DNA of 64,000 nt from Saccharomycopsis fibuligera x Saccharomycopsis cf. fibuligera (Eukaryota > Ascomycota > Saccharomycetes > Ascoideales > Saccharomycopsidaceae): NCBI GenBank assembly GCA_001936135.1, contig CP012819.1, positions 1,831,501 to 1,895,500 of the forward strand, read 5' to 3'. This document shows positions 21,955 through 33,424 of the stretch, piece after piece. The notes beneath the pieces are model-generated. The model saw only the letters and a list, made by a program, of their open reading frames with translations. It searched no databases and was not told the DNA's origin. The translations under genes were made by a program, and so were the position numbers. Position 1 is the stretch's first letter. Each line of letters opens with the position of its first letter.

Positions 21955-23229
21955 ATGGCAAAAGGTCAAAAAGTAAAATATCAAATAGACCCTCGCACCT
22001 TAGTGATTGAAAAGTCACTAAAGCAGATTCGTCGTTCTGTTAAGCATCTCAAAACCGATCAAAGTCGGAACCATGACGATAAAGAGGATATTGAAGACAA
22101 TGAGGTTGACCTTATTGATGTATGGATGATCAAGATTCCAGCTCAGCAGTCTCCCACAATTATTTCATGGGTGAAGTCTGAGCTTTCTGAAGATCCAGTC
22201 GATATGTCTCACTTGAAGAGATTCTTCAAAATACTGGAGAAGCAGGTAAACCTTGCAACGGTCTTAAAAGCAAACGATAAGAAAAGCGATGAGAAGAGGG
22301 TGGATAAAATAGACGACAAAGACAAGAACGAAATGAATAAAAAAGCTGGATTTAACAATAGTGGTTATCAAGGTGAGATGAACGGCTTCGCTGAAAAGAC
22401 AATAAACAAGAAAAAAACGTACAATGCTAATAGGCCAAAGGTTTCCTTAAATTGCCTACTATGCAGTACCAAATACATTCCCACAAAACAGCAAATATTT
22501 AACAAGTTGCAAAACACCACACTGAATGGATCATCGGTAGCACAACAGCTAGAAGTCAATAATACCGAGGACATATTCATTGTCAAAGTGCCCAGAGACC
22601 CACCCGCTTCAAGAGAAGAAGCAAAATTATGGACAGAAAAGTATTGGCCGTCAATATGGAAAGGCGATCCAAATTTGCAAATGCTACAGCAAGAAGAATT
22701 CGATTTTAATGAAATTGAGCAAAATTTCAAAGAAATTGTAGAATTAGCTAATATTCAAAAGGCAAAAAAACAATTACCTATAGTCACAAGAATATATGAT
22801 CCCGTCAAAAAAAAACTTCTAGCAACATCGCATGACGAGCGTTTTAAGAACCCTTTGAGCCATAGTATCGTTAACTGTATTTCAAAAGTTGCTGCTAATG
22901 AAGTTCAGCAGCGTAAAAATCAACAAACTGCTAATGATCAAGAAGCAACTCCTTCAATTGAAAAGAATTACTTATGTTTGAACTATCATGTGTATACTAC
23001 TCATGAGCCATGCTCATTCTGCTGTATGGCATTAGTCCATTCACGAATTGGCCGATTGTATTATTTGAAGGATAGCAAAAGGACTGGGGCAGTGAGTCCT
23101 AATAGTGCAAAAGGGTATTGTATTCATCAAAATAAGCAGCTTAATTGGAACTTTGAGAGTTATAAATGGGTCAAGGATACTAAGTTAGCAGATAAAATTC
23201 CTGAAATCAGCAGTAATTTATTCATTTGA
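21955..23229 (+). CDS. TAD3: tRNA-specific adenosine deaminase subunit Tad3
   Basis: Non-catalytic partner of Tad2 in the heterodimer that converts A34 to inosine in tRNA anticodons. The 424-residue protein has a C-terminal cytidine/deoxycytidylate-deaminase fold. HSIVNC near residue 303 replaces the catalytic HAE with H-x-V, and PCSFCCMALVHSRIGRLYY supplies the zinc-binding PCxxC. Loss of the Glu is the known signature of Tad3 subunits. The N-terminus (DVWMIKIPAQQSPTIISWVK and PRDPPASREEAKLWTEKYWPSIWKGDP) matches the fungal Tad3 N-terminal domain. A Lys/Asp-rich linker at residues ~105-125 is low complexity. Start ATG at 21955; it shares a divergent promoter with EST2. Confidence 0.94.
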   Translation: MAKGQKVKYQIDPRTLVIEKSLKQIRRSVKHLKTDQSRNHDDKEDIEDNEVDLIDVWMIKIPAQQSPTIISWVKSELSEDPVDMSHLKRFFKILEKQVNLATVLKANDKKSDEKRVDKIDDKDKNEMNKKAGFNNSGYQGEMNGFAEKTINKKKTYNANRPKVSLNCLLCSTKYIPTKQQIFNKLQNTTLNGSSVAQQLEVNNTEDIFIVKVPRDPPASREEAKLWTEKYWPSIWKGDPNLQMLQQEEFDFNEIEQNFKEIVELANIQKAKKQLPIVTRIYDPVKKKLLATSHDERFKNPLSHSIVNCISKVAANEVQQRKNQQTANDQEATPSIEKNYLCLNYHVYTTHEPCSFCCMALVHSRIGRLYYLKDSKRTGAVSPNSAKGYCIHQNKQLNWNFESYKWVKDTKLADKIPEISSNLFI

Positions 23230-23535
23230 CTTATTATTTCAATATGATTTGTTAGTATTTTTTTGAAAATAGACGATCTATAATGTGCACAATTAGTACG
23301 TCATTGATTTTCGTAGACCCTAATATGACTGAAAAGTATGCTTTCTAGTCACTATAGCTAGTCCTTGACAAAATAATTTGTGTCAATTGAGTCTCGGTCC
23401 TAGTGGTCCATTTAAACGCAGTTTCAAGGTGAATAATTCACGGTTTTTCAAAATACAACTTCATAATCATGACGCACATCATCTTGTTCTGACCAATATG
23501 CTGTCCCTTTTTTTTTCATCTCAAGAGCATGCTCA
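23230..23535. other. Convergent 3' region
   Basis: A 306-bp gap between the TAD3 and Nkp2-like 3' ends; nothing recognised. Confidence 0.5.
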
Positions 23536-24145
23536 TTACTGTTGTGTAATTAATGAATCAAACTCACTCAATTCTTTAACAGCCTCAATCACAGAGTCAC
23601 TAAATCCCAGCTTTCCAAATCTCAAATCAGACAAGGCTTCCACAGACTCTTTAAGATCTGCTAATTCTTTAACAACTTGTTCCTCAATATTTTTAGTCTC
23701 TATCTCAAGCACTGAAGATAGTTTCTCAAGCTGGAGATTTAAACTGTTCAAAGTTGTGGAGTCCTATAATCATCCGTTAGTTAATATGTTTCTCTTCTTT
23801 GAGGTATAAGAATAGTACCATTACGTTCTTAGTTGTCTAATTTATACATACGGCATAAACAACATCATCATAACTTCTTTCATCCCTAGTTTCAAGCTCT
23901 ATTTCAGGAACACTGAAATTATGAGCAATTGCCCTCAGAACATCATCAATTCTTTCTTGTTTCCAAAGCACTATTTGGTCATATAAATTGTCTATTGTCT
24001 CTTCATCAAATGTACTTTTCTTACTGCCGCCAGTGAGTATTGTTTTGAATTTGTCTTTAGAAGAGAATATGTTAGCGGTGGAATAACTATTAACTAAGTA
24101 GCTTTTAAGCAAAGCTTGAGAGGTGATGTCTTTTTTTTGACTCAT
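23536..24145 (-). CDS. NKP2: Nkp2/Cnl2-like kinetochore subunit, spliced
   Basis: Two exons: 23852-24145 (98 codons, ATG start) and 23536-23763 (75 codons plus stop). The 88-nt intron, 23764-23851, has a GTATGT donor, a TTAACTAAC branch sequence and a TATAG acceptor. The join is in frame after DDVVYA and gives 173 residues. The N-terminus LLKSYLVNSYSTANIFSSKDKF.TIL follows the spacing of the Cnl2/Nkp2 family start (LL..Y...S..T...S...F...L), and the rest is predicted coiled coil with a leucine-rich second exon. S. cerevisiae Nkp2 (153 residues) is part of the COMA-associated inner kinetochore. The family call rests on a pattern rather than strong identity. Confidence 0.6.
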
Positions 24146-24427
24146 TGCGATACAGACCCGCTTTTTTAGACTCGCCTGTTTATGTTAAAGCTTTGTTGAT
24201 TTTGAAAAGTCCACATATTTTTGTTCTTGTTTTTGTTTTTAATTTTGTTATGCATGCATGATTATGTTGTTGTATGTAACTGTCAAAGGACATTGTTGGA
24301 AACTACAAAAAACGCCAAAATCAAAATCAAGATCAGCATTCAAGTTAACATCAAGCATATTAATCGATTTCTTTTCGTAAGTTAGCTAGACCACCATAAT
24401 ATAATTAAATTACCTCGCACCGAGACA
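24146..24427. promoter_or_regulatory. Divergent promoter between NKP2-like gene and dynactin p25 gene
   Basis: A 282-bp intergenic segment between two divergent ATGs; both promoters must lie here. It contains T-rich tracts at 24215-24250 that would favour nucleosome exclusion. No specific factor site was identified. Confidence 0.5.
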
Positions 24428-25294
24428 ATGGACAGTGATTGGATTGAAACTGCCTCAGGTAACAGAATATCCAAGAAGAGCAGTATAACAGGGGCTTCCA
24501 ATATTTTGCTCGCAGGTAATGTAAGTACTCCTGTTTTAATCAGCACAAAATCAACTGATAAAAACCTGTGACTATAAATCAATTCAATCTTCCAAAAAGT
24601 CAACTAACATAGCTCAAATTAGACCACAATATGCCCGGGCTCCAAACTAGAAGCCAACGTCAAACTTAATGACAAAAATCAAGCTGCTATACAGGTTGGC
24701 AAGTTTACTTATTTTAGCTCACATGTCAATATCGCTCCTCCATTCTTGGGTTACAAAAAAGTAGCAATTCCCATATCAGCAGCACCAAACTCTACCTCTT
24801 CCAACAATAACAATAACAACAACAACAACAACAATAATAATAATAATAATAAGAGTAATAATGACAGTGATAATAATAGTCAACAATCATATGCTTCTCT
24901 TTCTCAAACAACCCCGATAATGACGACAACATCACATACGAAAACACAATTAGTACGTATTCACACCGGTAGCAAAATTGGCTCATTTGTCTACATTGGC
25001 CCCCACACAAAAGTACGAAGCGCTACAATTGGCAACAGAGTCCGTATTGAATCTAATTGCCATATTGGCAACTTAAGTGTAATATATAGTTGTTGTATCA
25101 TTAAGCAAGGTACTGTAGTGCCTGATAATATGGTGATTCCTGCTTATAGTTACGTTGAAGGTAAAGCGCCAAATTTAAGGATCACTGATTTGCCTAATGG
25201 ATTCAGAAGGTCGATTGAAGATAAGGCAAGAGAGTTGTATTTAGGTGTGGAACCCACTGAAACTGATGATTTGGAGTTCAGTATGAGTTACTGA
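24428..25294 (+). CDS. Dynactin p25 subunit (DCTN5-like), spliced
   Basis: Left-handed beta-helix subunit of the dynactin pointed-end complex, which helps dynein attach to cargo. Exon 1 is 24428-24520 (31 codons: MDSDWIETASGNRISKKSSI, ending LLAGN), then a 102-nt intron (GTAAGT; CTAAC branch; TAG) and exon 2 at 24623-25294, giving 254 residues. ETASGN.IS at the start matches the p25 N-terminus, and hexapeptide-repeat turns run through the rest (IHTGSKIGSFVYIGPHTKVRSATIGNRVRIESNCHIG). Human p25 has 182 residues; the excess comes from an Asn/Ser-rich insert of ~65 residues (about 75-140) coded by AAC/AAT runs at 24805-24860. Confidence 0.85.
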
Positions 25295-25816
25295 GAAGTT
25301 TTCCGTTTTGCTTTTAGCATGATGGTATTATAATATATAATATTTATGTGCATTGATACGTGTATGGCAGTTTCTCCTTTTTCGAAATCTTGGGATGATA
25401 AGGGTTGTTATTGTCGAAAAGCATAACTGTTTACAACGGATCTAAAATCTACAAGAGGAAATTAAGATGCTTATTGAATTTTGGCTTCAGAGTGAACGTA
25501 TCAATACTGCTGCTTATTATGCTATAATCTTTTATGAATTAGAAAATTTTGTTATTAGTTATCTTCTGTGAGATTCTCTTGAATTTTACCTAGTTTACTC
25601 AAGTTATTATTAAGCTACTGCCCTGAGCACTCTGTTACCGGTGCCTTCTATAAGATCTAAGTAAAGGTCAAAAAAGACTTCACCTCCATCTTTCCCAGTT
25701 TAGTTCTGAACAATTGCTCAAGTCAAATCACTGTGTTACTAGAATTGATCCCTTACCGAATACAGTCAATCAATTTTAGTTGACTGATTTAGCTATTTTA
25801 CCAGCGGAATTGGTAC

Positions 25817-25847
<31 letters not shown>

Positions 25848-26617
25848 GAAAAAATATTTAGCAAAATTTGCGTGTTTTAAAATAATAATAATTAAATATA
25901 ACTTACGAAGGGACCGGAAATAAGTGCAAAACAGAATAATTTAAACAGGCATTACGTATCCATTAGTCTGCTAAACAAAATAGCAAGGAAAAAAGCTAAA
26001 AGCATTGATTAGGAAAGTTGGCCAGCAGAAACCGGCCCTTTAATCTGAGTTTATAACACGTTAATGATTAAATGGCTTTAGTGTCGTCTTAATAGAATAA
26101 AAGCTTACTTTAATTTGAATTTGGAGTATAAATCTTTAAACATCATGCTGGCATTATTGTTTCAATATCAGCCATCGGCATTTTAGTTGCTTAATATTGA
26201 AATGCCTATACAAAGAAGAAAAGGAAATAAAGTATATAAAAATAAGAACTAAAAGAAACAGGTAAAAAAGAAATTGTTGAAGAAAATACTAGGTATTATT
26301 CACGAAAAGTAAACCGCAAATTTGTGAACTGATTGGTAGTATCTGACGTTAATACCAGTAATAATGGAAATGATTATAGAAGACAAAAAAGTAAGAGATG
26401 AAGAAAAAATACAGGATAAGAAAATTAGGAAATACAAATATAGATAAAGTACGTTAACGGGCAATAAACTTGTTTATAAGACGTTCAAAAAGCAAATAAA
26501 GCAAGAAAACGAAACGGTGAAGCAAGAGAAAAAGAAATGAAAGAAAATCAAATAATTAAAAAGAATAATGCAGTCCGATAATATCAGGCATCTAGTAGAG
26601 TAGTACCTCATTCAGCC
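25295..26617. other. 1.3-kb convergent intergenic region
   Basis: Between the 3' ends of the dynactin p25 gene and the kinase gene. It contains a 29-base T run (25819-25847) and A-rich DNA. No coding frame or RNA gene recognised. Confidence 0.45.
25819..25847. repeat. T29 tract
   Basis: Twenty-nine consecutive T in a convergent intergenic region. Confidence 0.95.
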
Positions 26618-29485
26618 TTAGTCTAAATTTACCCTCAATTGTTCCGGCAATGCATTGAAACACCAATTCGTCCCCAATATGGTCTCTGCTTTCCATCTCT
26701 TATCTCTTTTAATCAATGCGTTCTTTACTATAGTTTTTGGTTCTTCCCAAAATTTGCTGTCGTATTTGTATTGATAATGATTTATTACTGGTGAATTAGG
26801 CACAGTATTGTCATTGTCACCGACGTTGGCACTCCCAGTAGTGTTGCTGTCACTGGTTTTACTAGCGTTGTTATTGACTGCGCAGTTTCTGTTGCTATTG
26901 CTATTGCTAATATCTATCATCTTATTGTTAGGGTTTGTGGTCGAAGTTGTATTAGCTTCGCTATTATTGTCATAATTGCTATTTGAATTCTCTTCTTTGA
27001 AAAAGTACCAAGCCCATTCAATCCTAGCAATCCGATGTGCAGTCCTTGATCTAACTCTAGTATTCCTAATGGCCCCAGTAATTGGATTAATAGTAGGAGG
27101 TGGTGGATCAAAAGGTAGTCTACCTTCCATTAATGCATAAAGTAAGACACCTAGAGCCCAAGTATCAGTTTGTCTGCCATCATATGGTAGTCCCATTAAT
27201 AACTCGGGCGCAACATAGTCCTCTGAACCACATCTTGTTTGTAGCATGACATTTGAAGGTTCAATTTTTCGCGAGAGACCAAAATCAGTCAATGTGATAA
27301 TTGGATCGCTTATGAAATCATGATGGTTTTTCATGGCTATCAAGTGTCCTTCTTCCAAAGAAAGCAATTTTTCTGCCTCTATGTTCACAAGCACGTTTTC
27401 CAACTTAATATCCCTGTGGACAATGAACTGCTTATGCAAATAATTCACCGCACTAACCAATTCACTGAAAAGTCGTCTTAGTAAAAAAGGCCTAATTTGA
27501 GGCCGGTACTTTGAAGCAAGTTCAAATAAATCACCACCACAACAGTACTTCAACATGGTGACGTTATAATGCTCTTGAGAAATGCCGGAACCCAAGACTT
27601 GGATTATGCAAGGGTGATGACAAGTGATTAGGATATCTAGCTCGCGTTGCAAAGAGCTTTCTATTCTTGCTCTTGTTGCACGATCTTGTGGGCGAGATTG
27701 GCTGTTTTTGTTAGTGGTAATGGTAGGTAAATCAGTAATTTTCACGGCCACTAGCTGGAGTTGTTGCAATGTGGTGGTGAAGTTGTCTTCGCTGTCCTCA
27801 GGTTGTGCGGCAATATATGCGCTTCCATTAATAGAATTTTCATGGGTAGGAGGTAAGCCATTTGGCAAGTTTTCTTTCGCCGTGACATCAGAAACCAATT
27901 CACCTAAAACAACAGTACTAAATGACCCTTTACCTAGCACTTTTTTAAATTTCCAGCATCTAAACCGCAGTTGAAGATCATGTCCGTAATATAATTTATC
28001 AAATTTCTCCACATTTGGGTCAGTTACTACTCCTGTGTGTTGTACTTTTGCTACCTGATTTGGTGTACGATCTATTGTTTGATCTCCTGTCTGACTTTCG
28101 ACTCCTATTGTTGCTATTTGAGTCGAAGCGTTATTTTGACTAGCTAATGTTATATTCCGCTTCTTCGGACTAGTGGTAAAATTATCTTTTGCCGCATGCA
28201 AATTATTGACATCATTATGCGATTCTCTCTTTATGGAAGAGTCATTGATTATTCCAGAAGCCATCTTGCTATCATTATGAAGTACAGTAGAAAGTAAATT
28301 GGAGTCTTTGGGTAATGGGGTTGAAAAAAATCTCTTTTGTTGTTTAACTTCTCCTTGACTTTGGCCTTGGCCTTGGCCTTGAAAGGGCGATTGTTGCTGC
28401 TGTTGATAATGCAATGTACAATCCTTTTTTCTTTTAATTATTACCAGATTTAATGGTTGTGGAGTATCTTCAAGTTCCATAGAATTGCTTCTTTCTTTTG
28501 CCTCGTTTCTATTAATTGCTGGTTCTTCAAGATGAGTTGACTTTTGGGAAGCATATTCGAATGATAAATTTGAATGATTGTAATTGCAATTGTGGTCGTG
28601 ATTATGGCTCTGGTTGCTATTAAAATTGATGGTGGAACCTGAGGGATGCAAAAGGTTGTGATTACTCACACTCACACTGCTCAGATTACCATGTGCTGTA
28701 CTACTGTTCCCGCTATTCGGCGAAGCATTACCAGCAAGCAAACTTTCTTGTTTTGCGACATTTGCATGAGAGGCATTATGCCATGAAAGTGGTACAGTCT
28801 CATGGTAAGTCAGCCTATTCTCAGAATCACCGCTGACATTGTCGCTAGCACCACCACCAACATGAATAATACCATCAAAGACCACTGGTGATGGTAAGCA
28901 AGTTACTGAATGTATCACTGGGCTTCCAGCACTAGAAGAGTTGTTGGAATAAGTTGACCTCACTGATCCAGAACGCTTTAACGGCGATAAGGATTTATGT
29001 GAACTTAAGGAATTATTACGTTTTGGAGAGTTGCTAGTGCTGGTAAAGCCAAAGAGGCTGCCGGCATTTGGTGGTGATAAGTCGAACGGACTGAAGACTT
29101 GTTGCTTAGCTTGTGTTGCGGTGATGGTGGTATTTTCATTTAGTTTGGAGATGCCAGTTAAGCTATGAGGCGTATCAAGTGTAGAAATTGGCTCAACTGT
29201 CGGGGTTTTAGGGATGCTTAAATGTAATGTAGGAGTCTTTTGCTTTAAATCATGTTGTTGTTGCTGAAGATGTAGCGGATGTGGTAACGATGACGTTGGA
29301 CTCAATTTTGGCTGGGGAAAGAGCGAGTTGCCACAATTGGTGCCGGTGCTGAGAGCATTGTTGCTTTGAGGTTGAGAAACGTTTCTACTTGATGATGGCG
29401 AGGTTGTTTCATTTTCAGTGTCATTGCAATTGGAATTGCTTGGTTCCTTGCTTGTCATATTGTCACTGCCATGGTTATCTGACAT
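26618..29485 (-). CDS. Ser/Thr protein kinase with long disordered N-terminus (Nnk1/Npr1-like group)
   Basis: A 955-residue kinase. Residues 1-~480 are low-complexity Ser/Asn/Gln/His sequence, including a repeated GQ stretch. The kinase domain starts near 510 with GKGSFSTVVLGE (glycine loop) and has VAVKI (ATP Lys), HRDIKLENVLV (catalytic loop), LTDFGLSRKI (Mg-binding DFG) and GSEDYVAPELL (activation end). Two Asn/Ser-rich inserts interrupt the domain, one after VAVKITDLP and one in the C-lobe after WAWYFFKEE. S. cerevisiae Nnk1 has similar architecture, but I cannot separate it from related fungal kinases by eye. The first in-frame ATG is at 29483-29485; an upstream in-frame TTG is unlikely to be used. 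Confidence 0.8.
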   Translation of the reverse strand: MSDNHGSDNMTSKEPSNSNCNDTENETTSPSSSRNVSQPQSNNALSTGTNCGNSLFPQPKLSPTSSLPHPLHLQQQQHDLKQKTPTLHLSIPKTPTVEPISTLDTPHSLTGISKLNENTTITATQAKQQVFSPFDLSPPNAGSLFGFTSTSNSPKRNNSLSSHKSLSPLKRSGSVRSTYSNNSSSAGSPVIHSVTCLPSPVVFDGIIHVGGGASDNVSGDSENRLTYHETVPLSWHNASHANVAKQESLLAGNASPNSGNSSTAHGNLSSVSVSNHNLLHPSGSTINFNSNQSHNHDHNCNYNHSNLSFEYASQKSTHLEEPAINRNEAKERSNSMELEDTPQPLNLVIIKRKKDCTLHYQQQQQSPFQGQGQGQSQGEVKQQKRFFSTPLPKDSNLLSTVLHNDSKMASGIINDSSIKRESHNDVNNLHAAKDNFTTSPKKRNITLASQNNASTQIATIGVESQTGDQTIDRTPNQVAKVQHTGVVTDPNVEKFDKLYYGHDLQLRFRCWKFKKVLGKGSFSTVVLGELVSDVTAKENLPNGLPPTHENSINGSAYIAAQPEDSEDNFTTTLQQLQLVAVKITDLPTITTNKNSQSRPQDRATRARIESSLQRELDILITCHHPCIIQVLGSGISQEHYNVTMLKYCCGGDLFELASKYRPQIRPFLLRRLFSELVSAVNYLHKQFIVHRDIKLENVLVNIEAEKLLSLEEGHLIAMKNHHDFISDPIITLTDFGLSRKIEPSNVMLQTRCGSEDYVAPELLMGLPYDGRQTDTWALGVLLYALMEGRLPFDPPPPTINPITGAIRNTRVRSRTAHRIARIEWAWYFFKEENSNSNYDNNSEANTTSTTNPNNKMIDISNSNSNRNCAVNNNASKTSDSNTTGSANVGDNDNTVPNSPVINHYQYKYDSKFWEEPKTIVKNALIKRDKRWKAETILGTNWCFNALPEQLRVNLD

Positions 29486-31685
29486 GTCTTGGCTGTTCAG
29501 CAATCAGATCAGAGGCTCGTACTTTGCTGTAGTTGTGTGAAGTGCAGCTCTCGTTGCTTTGAATACTGAAATATGGGCGATGCAACAGATTAGCTCAATG
29601 ATAAGGAGTGGCAATGATTAACTGATTGGACCCTAGTCCAGCACTACTTTTCGGGCTTTCGAAGTTTTGATTGTTGAGCTCTTAGTTTTAGTTGATGGTG
29701 GCTATTTTTTCATATGCAGTCGAGTCGAGGGTGAAATGCTGGCAGCCAATGATAAAGTTGATAATCAAGAGTGGTGTAAAGCACTTGAGTTGAGTAGAAT
29801 GGAGTTGGATTTATGAAAAAAAAAAAACTGTTTCTATTTTTGGTTGCTGAGTTTTTCCGCTGCAGGGAAAATCAGTGTATGAAGAGTGCGCAAGGCGAGC
29901 AAAGTAAGGTGAGGCAAAACAAACTACTAATGTCTTTGATACCGCAGCCGAGAGCTAATTTATATATTTATATGAATGTAAGGTTGCAAGGGCAAGGGGT
30001 AATGTTCTGGAGTCGGCCGTAACTGGGAGGCAGTGATAGCTCCTATTTTTAGCAAAACCAGGTTATGTCTCGGAGGAAAAAAGTCTATTAAAGCTTGGCT
30101 ACTATTATAACAACAACAAGAACTGCAGTCAGATAGTACAGTGCAGTACAGTGCACAAACTTACACTTGTCGTCGCAATATATAAAGTGTCGGTTAGTGG
30201 CTTGATAACGTAGAAACTCAAGGAAGGGCTCTTTCTTGGTGGTGGGGAAGCGAAAACTAAGAATAAAGCTTAAGCTGATGCCGAAAAATGGAGAAACCCG
30301 CTTGCCAGCCTAGGATAACAACCAGCCAATTGCGTGGAGCGAGTGGGTCTGGAATTGAAAGCGAAACTGCTTCTTTGCGCAGCTCCAAATAATGATTAGC
30401 GGTGATAGCGATGACAATGCATAGCAGCTATAGCCTACAATCCGCGACAATGCCTTTAAGATCCAGTAGGACCATAGTCAACCAGAAATAAGCCTGGCTA
30501 ACTGGAATAACACTGCTTCCCAGAGAGAAAGGAAGGTATTGGTTGCTGATTGTTGTTTGTTGTTTGAGGAGCTTTATTGCAGTGGCTGGTGTGAACATAC
30601 ATTTTTGCATTCTTGCAAAGTGCCCATTGCACCCCCAGTTTTGCATGTGGAATTGCCAAATAAGGATATTAGTGTGGCTTTAATAGGGCGTACTGAAATA
30701 TACACCGACACCTGATTGAGCCTCCACCGGACTGCCTCTTTGGGAAAGCAGAGGCTGGGTATTTCAGTAAGTTGTTGGTTAAGATAATTCAAACTAGACG
30801 TTGCTCCTAACGGTGCCGCTAATATCACTAGAAGTGTTTTTTTATAACAATTGGTTTATGGTGTGTCCGAGGCTCAGTTTTTGGTAGTGTTGGAAAGTAT
30901 GGAAATTGAACTCAAAGGTTAAATACAGAGGCTTTGATGTATTTAAAAAATTGCGGTGGATACAATACTTGGCAAGGCTTTTTCTAAACGGAAGACCACA
31001 GAGCATAATAAATGAGCAGTCGCTTAAGTAATTATCTAAGCCAATTGGAAAAGAGGTTTATGCTGCAAGTCTTTATAAATGAATTAGCATTATGCATGAA
31101 GCAGGAAAACAAAAGTAATAAGCACTGAGTATAACATATACAGAATAAATAACATATGAAAAAGAAAAAAAAAAAAGAAAGATAATAGAAATGCAAATTG
31201 ACGCTTAAATGGGTAAAGCTTGTAAGACAAAAATTACAATAGCACATTTAACTGAAAATTGGAGTTAATTGAATTTAAAAGCATCAAAGCAAAGCAAAGT
31301 GTAAACACATATAATGATGTAATAAATAATAACATAGATAGATAGTAGTAAAAATGACAACAACAACAATAATAATAAACCCAAAGCAGTAAGCAAAAGA
31401 CGAAAATAAACTAAAAATAATAAGCACAGCTCAAACTTAAAAAGGAGAGAAATCCAAAAAAAAAAATAAAAAATAAAAACATAAGTCGTAACCAAGCATC
31501 ATGAATATAAAAAAAGGAGAAAATTGGAAAAAGGATAAACAAAATTCGTAATGGTCAAAAACAGTAAGTATAATAATAATAGCAGCAAGAGAAGATGCAT
31601 AAGTAAAAATGTTAAAAAAAAAAAAAAAAAAAAAGGCCATAACATTCTCAATCAACAAGAATGCCATGACAATTTTCCCCTTTTT
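29486..31685. other. 2.2-kb intergenic: kinase promoter and zinc-cluster gene 3' region
   Basis: The kinase promoter lies at the left; the 3' end of the zinc-cluster gene is at the right. 31040-31640 is strikingly A-rich on the plus strand (U-rich in the zinc-cluster transcript sense), ending in a 21-base A run at 31614-31634. Short frames at 30428-30828 match nothing I know. No RNA gene recognised. Confidence 0.45.
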
Positions 31686-33422
31686 CTATACCCTAACGTT
31701 TCTAACGTTTCTGAACCTAGTCGGAACATTAATCTGCAATCTTTCCATCTTATCTTCAGTTGATTCCATTTCTTCATCGTCGCTTCCCCCATTGCTACTA
31801 CCACTGCTACTGCTACCGCTTGATAGTATTGCCGAGGTTGAGGAGCATGTACTCATTGATGATGAGTTTCTTCTTCCCGCACTGGTGTTGCCGCTGGTTT
31901 CTTTGGAAACTCCCGATTTAGTTGCATGTTTTCTTGACCGGTTACTCTTCAAAATATCAGCTCTGGTAAAACCTTTGGAGAACGCACATGGAACATTTTT
32001 GCATTTACATGCCGTGCAACCTTTGAATCTGATAATTTTCGTAGGTGTCTTGATAAATTGGCAATCTACCTGCAAAGCTGTGGTCGAGCTAGTAAATGGT
32101 CTTGGGAAATCCATATCAAATTCCAAATAATTCTCTTTGTAAATCTGTCGTAGTTTTTTCTCCGGGATGTTGTAATCTCTTGGGTTAAAATGTTTCAACA
32201 CTTCATTATTGGCAGAAAATTCCTTATGTTCCTTGAGGATAACTATTTCTGCATCGCATTTTACTTTCCGAACTCTACATGAATCGCATGAAGGGCCAGT
32301 TCTTTGCCTTCTTTTCTTCTGCTTAGCCATGTCCATAATCATGTTTTCGTTAGTAAACTTCAAATTTTGCATTGGATCCATATATCCAGAATTACCAGTA
32401 TAGTTTGCTTGTGTCTTGACCGCGGAATGATTTGCTGCAGCTACAAGCGTAGCAGCAGCGGCAAACGAGTCCTTCGGTGGTGGTGATACATTGCCGTTGT
32501 TGAAGCTGTTATAGTTATTATATTTATTGTAAATATTTTTATCGTTAGTGTTACAATTGCTGCTATAATTGGCAGCATTATTGCCAGGCATCAGGGCAGC
32601 GGACTTTGGTGCAACGCCATGCAAGCTGTTTTCATAGGACAAGGGATCCTGATTGTAGCTCGGATAAGTTTCTGCATTATTGGTGGTATTGGCTTTATAA
32701 AGCAAATTATTGCCCAGAGAAGGTACTGGCGATGGGGTTTCAGAGCTAAAAATTGATGAGTTTATTGAAGAAACAGAAGCGTGTCTGTTGCGATTGAAAG
32801 CTGGGTCTGTTGCTGTGGTATTGGCACTGCTACTAGATACGCTGTTTTGGTGATAATACTGTGAGTCCAAGGGCTGAGGTTGAGGTTGCTGCTGCTGCTG
32901 TTCAGGGAGCAAACCACCGCCAGAATAACTAAGCTCGGTTCTGATTGGTGGTAGAGTATAATTATTCGATTGCATCATAGTTAAGGATCTAATTGGCGGA
33001 AGTTCGATGGTACCCAATGACTTGGATCTGTTATTGCGCGTGGCACTGCTATCCAATGGGGTTGTCTTGTAAGACGCTAAGCTTGCTTTTGAGTGATGGG
33101 TGTTACTGGATAAACGAAGCGGAGGAATAGAGCCAATGCTGCCTGAGCTGGACGATGAATTGCTGCTGCTGCTGCTGCTGTTGTTGATATTCTTGTTGTA
33201 GTACGGAAGTGGATGAGAATGAAGATGTTGCTGGTGAGAAAGAGGTGGCGGCGGGTGTTGATCCAAAGACGGCAACAAGATTGGAATTTGATTTTTCGAA
33301 AACAGGGCACCATTACCAGAAGACGAGGACCGCGAAGGCATAATATTCGAGTTGCTGGATCTGCGAGATGACGGCAGTTGATGAGTTGGCCCGTTGTACG
33401 AGCCCAAAATTGCTGGATTCAT
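31686..33422 (-). CDS. Zinc-cluster transcription factor, Sut1/Suc1-like
   Basis: From the ATG at 33420-33422 the protein has 578 residues. Most of it is Ser/Asn/Gln-rich. The DNA-binding region is near the C-terminus: GPSCDSCRVRKVKCDAE supplies three Cys, and after ~65 intervening residues DCQF, then GCTACKCKNVPCAFSKGFTRADI supplies the rest. This long gap between the third and fourth Cys, the GPSCD start and the GFTRADI end recall the Sut1/Sut2 family of S. cerevisiae and Candida Suc1; that is from memory and should be tested. The frame stays open upstream to 33524, directly after a TTTCACAG acceptor preceded by a T-rich tract, so a 5' exon probably adds ~34 residues. An exceptionally long upstream region suggests complex regulation. 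Confidence 0.75.
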   Translation of the reverse strand: MNPAILGSYNGPTHQLPSSRRSSNSNIMPSRSSSSGNGALFSKNQIPILLPSLDQHPPPPLSHQQHLHSHPLPYYNKNINNSSSSSSNSSSSSGSIGSIPPLRLSSNTHHSKASLASYKTTPLDSSATRNNRSKSLGTIELPPIRSLTMMQSNNYTLPPIRTELSYSGGGLLPEQQQQQPQPQPLDSQYYHQNSVSSSSANTTATDPAFNRNRHASVSSINSSIFSSETPSPVPSLGNNLLYKANTTNNAETYPSYNQDPLSYENSLHGVAPKSAALMPGNNAANYSSNCNTNDKNIYNKYNNYNSFNNGNVSPPPKDSFAAAATLVAAANHSAVKTQANYTGNSGYMDPMQNLKFTNENMIMDMAKQKKRRQRTGPSCDSCRVRKVKCDAEIVILKEHKEFSANNEVLKHFNPRDYNIPEKKLRQIYKENYLEFDMDFPRPFTSSTTALQVDCQFIKTPTKIIRFKGCTACKCKNVPCAFSKGFTRADILKSNRSRKHATKSGVSKETSGNTSAGRRNSSSMSTCSSTSAILSSGSSSSGSSNGGSDDEEMESTEDKMERLQINVPTRFRNVRNVRV

Positions 33423-33424
33423 TT

